From contig CM036252.1 in assembly GCA_020698575.1 (NCBI GenBank), forward strand, positions 62,001-126,000: a DNA stretch of 64,000 bases, given 5' to 3'. This document shows positions 53,801 through 63,194 of this stretch, one piece after another. The stretch is from Bostrychus sinensis. Its lineage: Eukaryota; Chordata; Actinopteri; Gobiiformes; Eleotridae. Within the stretch, counting starts at the first letter, position 1. Each line of letters starts with the position of its first letter. The notes beneath the pieces were generated by a model. That model worked only from the letters and a program-made list of their open reading frames with translations. It was not told the origin of the DNA and searched no databases. Both the position numbers and the translations under genes were made by a program.

Positions 53801-54990
53801 CAAGTTGTCTCCAAGTTGTCTCCAAGTTGTGTCCAAGTTGTCTCCAAGTTTTCTCCAAGTTGTGTCCAAGTTGTCTCCTAGTTGTTTTCAAGTTGTGTCC
53901 AAGTTGTCTCCAAGTTGTGTCCAAGTTGTCTCCTAGTTGTTTTCAAGTTGTGTCCAAGTTTTCTCCAAGTTGTGTCCAAGTTGTCTCCTAGTTGTTTTCA
54001 AGTTGTGTCCAAGTTGTCTCCAAGTTGTGTCCAAGTTGTCTCCAAGTTGTGTCCAAGTTGTGTCCAAGTTTTCTCCAAGTTGTCTCCGAGTTGTGTCCAA
54101 GTTGTCTCCAAGTTGTGTCCAAGTTGTCTCCAAGTTGTGTCCAAGTTGTGTCCAAGTTTTCTCCAAGTTGTCTCCAAGTTGTGTCCAAGTTGTCTCCAAG
54201 TTGTGTCCAAGTTGTGTCCAAGTTTTCTCCAAGTTGTCTCCAAGTTGTGTCCAAGTTGTCTCCAAGTTGTGTCCAAGTTGTCTCCAAGTTGTGTCCAAGT
54301 TGTCTCCAAGTTGTCTCCAAGTTGTGTCCAAGTTGTGTCCAAGTTGTCTCCAAGTTGTCTTCAAGTTGTGTCCAAGTTGTCTCCAAGTTGTCTCCAATTT
54401 GTGTCCAAGTTGTCTCCAAGTTGTCTCCAAGTTGTGTCCAGGTTGTCTCCAAGTTGTGTCCAAGTTGTCTCCAAGTTGTCTCCAAGTTGTGTCCAAGTTG
54501 TCTCCAAGTTGTGTCCAAGTTGTGTCCAAGTTGTCTCCAGGTTGTCTCCAAGTTGTCTCCAAGTTGTGTCCAAGTTGTCTCCAAGTTGTGTCCAAGTTGT
54601 CTCCAAGAATTTCCAAGTTGTGTCCAAGTTGTCTCCAAGTTGTCTCCAAGTTGTCTCCAAGTTGTCTCCAAGTTGTGTCCAGGTTGTCTCCAAGTTGTGT
54701 CCAAGTTGTCTCCAAGTTGTCTCCAAGTTGTGTCCAAGTTGTCTCCAAGTTGTGTCCAAGTTGTGTCCAAGTTGTCTCCAGGTTGTCTCCAAGTTGTCTC
54801 CAAGTTGTGTCCAAGTTGTCTCCAAGTCGTGTCCAAGTTGTCTCCAAGTTGTCTCCAAGTTGTGTCCAAGTTGTCTCCAAGTTGTCTCCAAGTTGTGTCC
54901 AAGTTGTCTCCAATTTGTCTCCAAGTTGTCTCCAAGTTGTCTCCAAGTTGTGTCCAAGTTGTCTCCTGGTTGTCTCCTGGTTGTCTCCTG
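50856..54990 (+). repeat. 11-bp minisatellite TCCAAGTTGTC / TCCAAGTTGTG, open in all six frames
   Basis: About 375 copies, with TCCAGGTTGTC, TCGAAGTTGTC and TCCAAGTCGTG variants. As three units make 33 bp with no stop on either strand, six overlapping frames of more than 1000 codons exist over 50.9-53.9 kb. None is a gene: there is no start context, splice signal or non-repeat domain. Confidence 0.98.
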
Positions 54991-55145
54991 GTGGTTTCTC
55001 GGCCTAGTCTTGAACCTACTACTCCATTTTTATTATTATATTTTTTTTTTTGTTATTTTCTTTTATATTTTCTTTTTTTTTTTTTTTTTTTTCTTTGAAT
55101 ATTGCAGTGGATGTTATGCTATGTTTTGCACTGAATATATCAAAA
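54991..55145 (+). repeat. T-rich tract
   Basis: Ends of the 11-bp array (TCCTGGTTGTC), then (TTA)/(T)n tracts including a run of about 20 T at 55072-55092. Confidence 0.7.
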
Positions 55146-55149
55146 AAAA

Positions 55150-55300
55150 TTAAATATATATAAAACAAAAACAGGAAGTTACATGATTTATGACGTCACG
55201 CTTCTCAGCCAATCACAGGGACTTGTCCAGATTTCTGTGTTCTCATTGGTCCTGGACACTGGGGCTGTGAAAACCAACAGAAGAAGAATAAACTTCTGAC
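55150..55300 (+). promoter_or_regulatory. Promoter-like block: TATA-like, ETS, CRE, CCAAT
   Basis: In order: TATATATAAAA (about 55154-55164), ACAGGAAGTTAC (ETS/PU.1-type, about 55171-55182), TGACGTCA (perfect CRE, 55191-55198), AGCCAATCAC (CCAAT box, 55207-55216) and an inverted CCAAT (CATTGGTCC, about 55244-55252). It lies in an otherwise plain stretch about 900 bp upstream of a short ATG exon. Function and start site are inferred. Confidence 0.5.
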
Positions 55301-55895
55301 AACAGGACAGAACTCCACAAAGAGGACAAAACCCAGTTCAGAACCCGGGAGGAGGAGCACAGACAGCGCCCCCAGCAGGACGAGCGGAGCAGTGCAGTAA
55401 CAACAGGTTAAAGCTCATTTACACTGTGTCAGGTTTATGCAGCTGATAACTTTATTTAACCCAGAGGAGAAACTGACCACAGCTCCTGCTCTCATCCTCA
55501 CAGTGATAAATCTGAAAAAACAATGAAAAAAAAAAAAAAAAAAAGGAGTGCCCCAGTGTTTGTTTTGTATTCTAAATGTGAAAAAAGTGCTTTTACCAAA
55601 ATAAAAGTCTTAAACGCCTAAAAATATTTACTGTTGATAAAAAAAAAAGAATGAATACCCTTAGAATAAAATGCTTTTAGCTTTTCGTTTTTAAACTTGA
55701 AATAAAACTGGCACGACATTTTCTGTGGGAAAGCAAAGTTTGTTGAAAATGACCAAAAACCCTGGCCCTGGCTCGCAATTTTTTTAAGAAAACGCTGTGA
55801 GTGAGCGAGATAAGATCTGTGAGAATAAGGTCAGTGATAGATTCTTCTCCGCAGCAGGACGTTACTCAGAGATCACAGACACAGATACTGAGAGA
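55301..55895. other. Possible leader region and repeat fragment
   Basis: 55301-55410 is GC-richer and may be transcribed leader. An A20 tract lies at about 55526-55545. At about 55700 the words AATAAAACTGGCACGACA match the interspersed repeat at 19197. No coding region seen. Confidence 0.4.
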
Positions 55896-55975
55896 CACAG
55901 AGGAAGAGCTCACCACAGACAATAGCTGTGAAAAACTCACTCACCAGCAACAAGTCCTTAGTCCTGGTTCAGACC
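55896..55975 (+). repeat. Direct repeat, copy 1 (partner 58834-58918)
   Basis: CACCACAGACAATAGCTGTG followed by AAAAACTCACTCACC and ACAAGTCCTTAGTCCTGG is repeated about 2.94 kb downstream, both times running into the 12-bp array. It is a local duplication. Confidence 0.85.
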
Positions 55976-56066
55976 TGGTTCAGACCTGGTTCAGTCCTGG
56001 TTCAGACCTGGTTCAGACCTGGTTCAGACCTGGTTCAGACCTGGTTCAGACCTGGTTCAGACCTGG
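55968..56066 (+). repeat. 12-bp minisatellite, short array
   Basis: About eight copies of TTCAGACCTGG and TTCAGTCCTGG. Same family as 8921-9490 and 58911-61990. Confidence 0.93.
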
Positions 56067-56097
56067 TCTCTGCTGTTGTCTCTGCTGTTGGTTAAAG

Positions 56098-56116
56098 ATG
56101 AAGACGTCTTTTCTGT
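56098..56116 (+). CDS. Candidate first exon of a second receptor gene (signal peptide start)
   Basis: ATGAAGACGTCTTTTCTGT followed by GTGAGT encodes MKTSFL plus one base, ending in phase 1. This is the length, phase and character expected of a first signal-peptide exon of an FCRL-like gene. Its phase fits the second signal exon type seen at 8884-8916 (Cys-Leu-Ser-Leu-Leu continuation). Its own partner exon was not found before the window end. The call rests on a short sequence, so it is tentative. Confidence 0.45.
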
Positions 56117-56935
56117 GTGAGTAAAACTCTTGTTAAATGCTTTTCCCTCAGGTCTGCACATTATTCGTGCGTCCAGGGTTAGCTCAGTGTTGTCTCTGTG
56201 CAGTAGACTCTTTATACAGGAGACTCTCTGAGCTTTACCTTTGATGGAAACACGTGCAGTACCTGGAAGAGTACTAATACTAATACTACTGTTACTAAAC
56301 CAAGTGGGAGCAGTTTTTCTGAGGTGTGCAGAGTTTGACAGAGTCCAGTCCACAGCAGTAATAAGCTGTGTCTCTGGAAGAACCAGGAAGTGTTGTCAGT
56401 AATGGATCTTTTTTAATTCTTAGTCTACAGAAGAAAAACTCAGCCACAGCAGTAAAATTAAATTAAGTTTAAGTGAAACAAAAACCGCTAACCTAAAACC
56501 CTACAGTGATGTTATAACAAGGACGTAGGGTCTTTAAGTAGAAGAAAGAAAGAGTTTATTGAATGAAAAGCAGACGACAGTGGAGGTGAAGCACAGAAAC
56601 GTGGGCTGCAGGGATGGGACTCTCCACACGAGCCTCCGCTCATGTTTTTCTGTGAGCCTCCAGTCTCTGGGAGTCGCTCGGTCTCTTGTCCAAATGTGAA
56701 GAGTCTGAAGGAGACGTCTGTTTACACACAAACTGTCACTGAACAACAACATTTACAGGGCGATGTGTGCACCACACCTGTGCTTTTGGAGTTAATCTAC
56801 AAATTAAAGCAAAAGAATGTTTTGTTTTTCAAATTTAAACTTCACCTATTTTACCAAGTCATTTTTGTTTTTGTTTTTTGTTTTTTTGAAGGTAGAGGCT
56901 TAGATTTATGAGGTTTTCATGGAAACAGTATTATA
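56117..56935. other. Putative intron 1 of second gene, no firm gene
   Basis: Unique sequence. On the minus strand at about 56345-56385 a short stretch reads RDTAYYCCGLDS, reminiscent of the end of an Ig V domain, but it is not supported by an open exon. Other frames are unrecognised. Confidence 0.35.
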
Positions 56936-58660
56936 ACATGTCAGAGTTATAACATGTCAGAAATATAACATGTCAGGGTTATAACATGTCAGGATTATAA
57001 CATGTCAGGGTTATAACATGTCAGGATTATCACATGTCAGGACTATAACATGTCAGGATTATAACATGTCAGAAATATAACAGGTCAGGATTTTAACAGG
57101 TCAGGGTTATAACATGTCAGGATTATAACATGTCAGGATTATAACATGTCAGGATTATAACATGTCAGGATTATCACATGTCAGGATTATCACATGTCAG
57201 GGTTATAACATGTCAGGATTGTAACATGTCAGGATTATAACATGTCAGGATTATCACATGTCAGGGTTATAACATGTCAGGATTATAACATGTCAGGATT
57301 GTAACATGTCAGGATTGTAACATGTCAGGATTATAACATGTCAGGATTATAACATGTCAGGATTATCACATGTCAGGATTATAACATGTCAGGATTATAA
57401 CATGTCAGGATTATAACATGTCAGGATTATCACATGTCAGGGTTATAACATGTCAGGATTATAACATGTCAGGATTATAACATGTCAGGATTATCACATG
57501 TCAGGGTTATAACATGTCAGGATTATAACATGTCAGGATTGTAACATGTCAGGATTATAACATGTCAGGATTATAACATGTCAGGATTATAACATGTCAG
57601 GATTATCACATGTCAGGATTATAACATGTCAGGATTATAACATGTCAGGATTATAACATGTCAGGGTTATAACAGGTCAAGATTATAACATGTCATGATT
57701 ATAACATGTCAGGATTATAACATGTCAGGATTATAACATGTCAGGGTTATAACATGTCAGGGTTATAACAGGTCAAGATTATAACATGTCAGGATTATAA
57801 CATGTCAGGATTATAACATGTCAGGGTTATAACATGTCGGGGTTATAACATGTCAGGATTATAACATGTCAGGGTTATAACATGTCAGGATTGTAACATG
57901 TCAGGATTATAACATGTCAGGGTTATAACATGTCAGGATTGTAACATGTCAGGGTTATAACATGTCAGGATTATAACATGTCAGGATTGTAACATGTCAG
58001 GGTTATAACATGTCAGGATTATAACATGTCAGGATTGTAACATGTCAGGATTATAACATGTCAGGGTTATAACATGTCAGGATTGTAACATGTCAGGGTT
58101 ATAACATGTCAGGATTATAACATGTCAGGATTGTAACATGTCAGGATTATAACATGTCAGGATTATAACATGTCAGGATTATAACATGTCAGGGTTATAA
58201 CATGTCAGGATTGTAACATGTCAGGGTTATAACATGTCAGGATTATAACATGTCAGGATTGTAACATGTCAGGGTTATAACATGTCAGGATTATAACATG
58301 TCAGGATTATAACATGTCAGGGTTATAACATGTCAGGATTGTAACATGTCAGGGTTATAACATGTCAGGATTATAACATGTCAGGATTGTAACATGTCAG
58401 GGTTATAACATGTCAGGGTTATAACATGTCAGGATTATAACATGTCAGGATTGTAACATGTCAGGATTATAACATGTCAGGATTATAACATGTCAGGATT
58501 ATAACATGTCAGGGTTATAACATGTCAGGATTGTAACATGTCAGGGTTATAACATGTCAGGATTATAACATGTCAGGATTGTAACATGTCAGGGTTATAA
58601 CATGTCAGGATTATAACATGTCAGGATTATAACATGTCAGGATTATAACATGTCAGAAAT
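56936..58660 (+). repeat. 16-bp minisatellite TCAGGATTATAACATG
   Basis: About 107 copies with GGTTATAAC, ATTGTAAC and ATTATCAC variants. Groups of copies recur in the same order, indicating block duplication. Confidence 0.97.
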
Positions 58661-58910
58661 ATGTGGTTATAATGGGAGTCAGTGGGACCAAACTGTACTG
58701 AAGTTAAAGAGTGTAAGTTTTTACAAAAATGCATTAAAAAACCAATGTAGTTATTAATTACTGGCTCAGTCCGGGCTCTGATAACCTCTCCCTCAGTGAC
58801 CCACTCTGCCATAGATTTAGGTCAAAGACACAGAAACACAGAGGAAGTGGTCACCACAGACAATAGCTGTGAAAAACACACTCACCACTGTCAGAGCACA
58901 AACAAGTCCT
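58661..58910. repeat. Spacer and direct repeat, copy 2
   Basis: Unique sequence to about 58833, then the second copy of the 55896-55975 segment (CACCACAGACAATAGCTGTG). The ATG exon found after copy 1 is absent here. Confidence 0.7.
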
Positions 58911-61900
58911 TAGTCCTGGGTTAGTCCTGGTTCAGACCTGGGTTAGTCCTGGGTTAGACCTGGGTTAGTCCTGGGTTAGTCCTGGGTTAGTCCTGGGTTA
59001 GTCCTGGTTCAGACCTGGTTCAGACCTGGTTCAGACCTGGTTCAGACCTGGGTTAGTCCTGGTTCAGACCTGGTTCAGACCTGGTTCAGACCTGGTTCAG
59101 ACCTGGTTCAGACCTGGTTCAGACCTGGTTCAGACCTGGGTTAGTCCTGGTTTAGACCTGGTTTAGTCCTGGTTTAGTCCTGGTTTAGTCCTGGTTTAGT
59201 TCTGGTTTAGACCTGGTTTAGACCTGGTTTAGTCCTGGTTTAGTCCTGGTTTAGACCTGGTTTAGACCTGGTTTAGTCCTGGTTTAGACCTGGTTTAGTC
59301 CTGGTTTAGCCCTGGTTTAGCCCTGGTTTAGACCAGGTTTAGTCCTGGTTTAGACCTGGTTTAGACCTGGTTTAGACCTGGTTTAGTCCTGGTTTAGACC
59401 TGGTTTAGACCTGGTTTAGACCTGGTTTAGGCCTGGTTTAGTCCTGGTTTAGCCCTGGTTTAGTCCTGGTTTAGACCTGGTTTAGACCTGGTTTAGACCT
59501 GGTTTAGTCCTGGTTTAGCCCTGGTTTAGACCTGGTTTAGACCTGGTTTAGTCCTGGTTTAGTCCTGGTTTAGTCCTGGTTCAGACCTGGTTCAGACCTG
59601 GTTCAGTCCTGGTTCAGACCTGGTTCAGACCTGGTTCAGACCTGGTTCAGACCTGGTTTAGCCCTGGTTTAGCCCTGGTTTAGTCCTGGTTCTGTCCTGG
59701 TTTAGCCCTGGTTTAGACCTGGTTTAGACCTGGTTTAGTCCTGGTTTAGTCCTGGTTTAGTCCTGGTTTAGTCCTGGTTCAGACCTGGTTCAGACCTGGT
59801 TTAGTCCTGGTTCAGACCTGGTTCAGACCTGGTTCAGACCTGGTTTAGTCCTGGTTCAGACCTGGTTCAGACCTGGTTCAGTCCTGGTTCAGACCTGGTT
59901 CAGACCTGGTTCAGACCTGGTTCAGACCTGGGTTAGTCCTGGTTTAGACCTGGTTTAGTCCTGGTTTAGTCCTGGTTTAGTCCTGGTTTAGTTCTGGTTT
60001 AGACCTGGTTTAGACCTGGTTTAGTCCTGGTTTAGACCTGGTTTAGTCCTGGTTTAGTCCTGGTTTAGACCTGGTTTAGTCCTGGTTTAGTCCTGGTTTA
60101 GACCTGGTTTAGACCTGGTTTAGTCCTTGTTTAGTCCTGGTTTAGTCCTGGTTTAGTCCTGGTTCAGACCTGGTTCAGACCTGGTTCAGACCTGGTTCAG
60201 ACCTGGGTTAGTCCTGGTTTAGACCTGGTTTAGTCCTGGTTTAGTCCTGGTTTAGTCCTGGTTTAGACCTGGTTTAGTCCTGGTTTAGACCTGGTTTAGA
60301 CCTGGTTTAGTCCTGGTTTAGTCCTGGTTTAGTTCTGGTTTAGACCTGGTTTAGTCCTGGTTTAGTCCTGGTTTAGTCCTGGTTTAGACCTGGTTTAGAC
60401 CTGGTTTAGACCTGGTTTAGTCCTGGTTTAGTCCTGGTTTAGACCTGGTTTAGACCTGGTTTAGTCCTGGTTTAGACCTGTTTTAGACCTGGTTTAGTCC
60501 TGGTTTAGTCCTGGTTTAGTCCTGGTTTAGACCTGGTTTAGACCTGGTTTAGACCTGGTTTAGACCTGGTTTAGTCCTGGTTTAGACCTGGTTTAGCCCT
60601 GGTTTAGTCCTGGTTTAGACCTGGTTTAGACCTGGTTTAGACCTGGTTTAGACCTGGTTTAGTCCTGGTTTAGACCTGGTTTAGCCCTGGTTTAGACCTG
60701 GTTTAGACCTGGTTTAGACCTGGTTTAGTCCTGGTTTAGACCTGGTTTAGTCCTGGTTTAGCCCTGGTTTAGACCTGGTTTAGACCTGGTTTAGTCCTGG
60801 TTTAGCCCTGGTTTAGCCCTGGTTTAGACCTGGTTTAGTCCTGGTTTAGCCCTGGTTTAGACCTGGTTTAGACCTGGTTTAGTCCTGGTTTAGACCTGGT
60901 TTAGTCCTGGTTTAGCCCTGGTTTAGCCCTGGTTTAGACCTGGTTTAGACCTGGTTTAGTCCTGGTTTAGCCCTGGTTTAGCCCTGGTTTAGACCTGGTT
61001 TAGACCTGGTTTATACCTGGTTTAGTCCTGGTTTAGACCTGGTTTAGCCCTGGTTTAGTCCTGGTTTAGCCCTGGTTTAGCCCTGGTTTAGACCTGGTTT
61101 AGACCTGGTTTAGCCCTGGTTTAGACCTGGTTTAGTCCTGGTTTAGCCCTGGTTTAGACCTGGTTTAGCCCTGGTTTAGACCTGGTTTAGACCTGGTTTA
61201 GACCTGGTTTAGTCCTGGTTTAGACCTGTTTTAGACCTGGTTTAGTCCTGGTTTAGCCCTGGTTTAGACCTGGTTTAGACCTGGTTTAGTCCTGGTTTAG
61301 ACCTGGTTTAGTCCTGGTTTAGCCCTGGTTTAGCCCTGGTTTAGACCTGGTTTAGTCCTGGTTTAGCCCTGGTTTACCCCTGGTTTAGACCTGCTTTAGA
61401 CCTGGTTTAGACCTGGTTTAGTCCTGGTTTAGACCTGGTTTAGCCCTGGTTTAGTCCTGGTTTAGCCCTGGTTTAGCCCTGGTTTAGACCTGGTTTAGAC
61501 CTGGTTTAGCCCTGGTTTAGACCTGGTTTAGTCCTGGTTTAGCCCTGGTTTAGACCTGGTTTAGCCCTGGTTTAGACCTGGTTTAGTCCTGGTTTAGTCC
61601 TGGTTTAGACCTGGTTTAGCCCTGGTTTAGACCTGGTTTAGACCTGGTTTAGACCTGGTTTAGTCCTGGTTTAGACCTGGTTCAGTCCTGGTTTAGCCCT
61701 GGTTTAGACCTGGTTTAGACCTGGTTTAGTCCTGGTTTAGCCCTGGTTTAGCCCTGGTTTAGACCTGGTTTAGTCCTGGTTTAGTCCTGGTTTAGCCCTG
61801 GTTTAGACCTGGTTTAGACCTGGTTTAGTCCTGGTTTAGACCTGGTTTAGACCTGGTTTAGACCTGGTTTAGACCTGGTTTAGACCTGGTTTAGTCCTGG

Positions 61901-61990
61901 TTTAGACCTGGTTTAGACCTGGTTTAGACCTGGTTTAGACCTGGTTTAGACCTGGTTTAGACCTGGTTTAGACCTGGTTTAGACCTGGTT
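58911..61990 (+). repeat. 12-bp minisatellite, long array
   Basis: About 255 copies of GTTTAGTCCTGG, GTTTAGACCTGG, GTTTAGCCCTGG and GTTCAGACCTGG. The GTTCAG and GGTTAG types dominate the first kilobase; the GCCC type appears only later. Confidence 0.97.
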
Positions 61991-62041
61991 CAGGATCACA
62001 AAAAACTGGTGTCCTAAGAGAATCTGGGAACTAAAGACTAA

Positions 62042-62078
62042 AGCTGTCCCTCTGTCCTCAGTGTCTCTGAGTCTTTAA
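62042..62078 (+). repeat. Single copy of the 37-bp acceptor repeat, cut at TTAA
   Basis: GCTGTCCCTCTGTCCTCAG followed by TGTCTCTGAGTCTTTAA matches the unit at 9612-10019. The match stops exactly after TTAA (62075-62078), where the piggyBac-type end begins. It marks the intron before an Ig1 exon of the second gene, which is displaced beyond the window. Confidence 0.85.
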
Positions 62079-63194
62079 CACTAGGACCGGCGGGTTTGAC
62101 CGTTGCGTGAGCAACGTCAACGTAACGCCAATAGAAAATTATTTCTTTAAAAAAACTTGCAACTTAACTTGCAAACAAACATAGCAATAAGTATAAGTTT
62201 ATTATTTTTCTATATAAAGCAATGTAAATATAGTTTTAGCTACAGAAAATGCCAATTTTTCCAGCGGTAACAAACAAACAGAGAGTAGACCATGCTGCAG
62301 GTGCGCAGTTACAGCGAGGAGGCGGAGCACTGCACCACCGAGGTCAGACCTGAGTTCAAGCAGCGCAGCAAATGACATTTAGGCTGCAGTGCTTTGTAAT
62401 CTTTATCTATCACAATAATAATAAAGATCTGTTTTCAGTGGGGCGCTTTTGCAACCACAGGCGATGTGAGAAACACAGAGAGAGAGTAAAAAAACCATGG
62501 CATTTATTCTGGGCTACGATAAAATTATTACAATCACTATAATAAGCTTCAATAACAGATAACAATGCTGTATTATGAGTAATTAATTATAACTATATAC
62601 ACAAGCATTGGGTACAATCATTTTAAAATAACATTCAAAGTCTAATAAGCCACCAGAACGCCATTATTCTGCTGCTTCAATGAAATAATTAGGCCTAAAT
62701 CTATAAAACATAAAAGTTTAACTTACTATAGCTTATTATGAGTAATTAATTATAACTATATACACAAGCATTTACAATAAATAATAAACAATAAAAACAA
62801 TATTCGCAAGTAGCGCGGCAAACCAGAACAGGCCAAAAAGGCAAATTCATCAGAAAATTTAAAAAAAATGCTTATTTAGGCAGTTATTCCGGATTAATAA
62901 TAATGATAGTAATAGTAATAATAATAGCAATAGGCCTAATGATAATAATAATAATAATAACAATAATAACAAATAGATAAAGACAGAACGAACAAACTTT
63001 CTTTTCTTTTTTATTTTGGATTATTGGGCTTATTAAAAACAGGAATAAACACAAAGATTAGGCACAAAAGGGGGAGAAACTATTTACACAAAACTGTAGA
63101 TCTATGTACAGGCCTCAGCTCCGTTAATGTTTACACGCTGGCGGCGCACAAACCCCCCACACACACACACACACAGGCCGCTGACCACAGCAGG

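Noticed and set aside
50792..55153. Six overlapping frames of about 1000 codons
   Set aside because: All six frames are open because the 11-bp unit has no stop; this is not evidence of coding.
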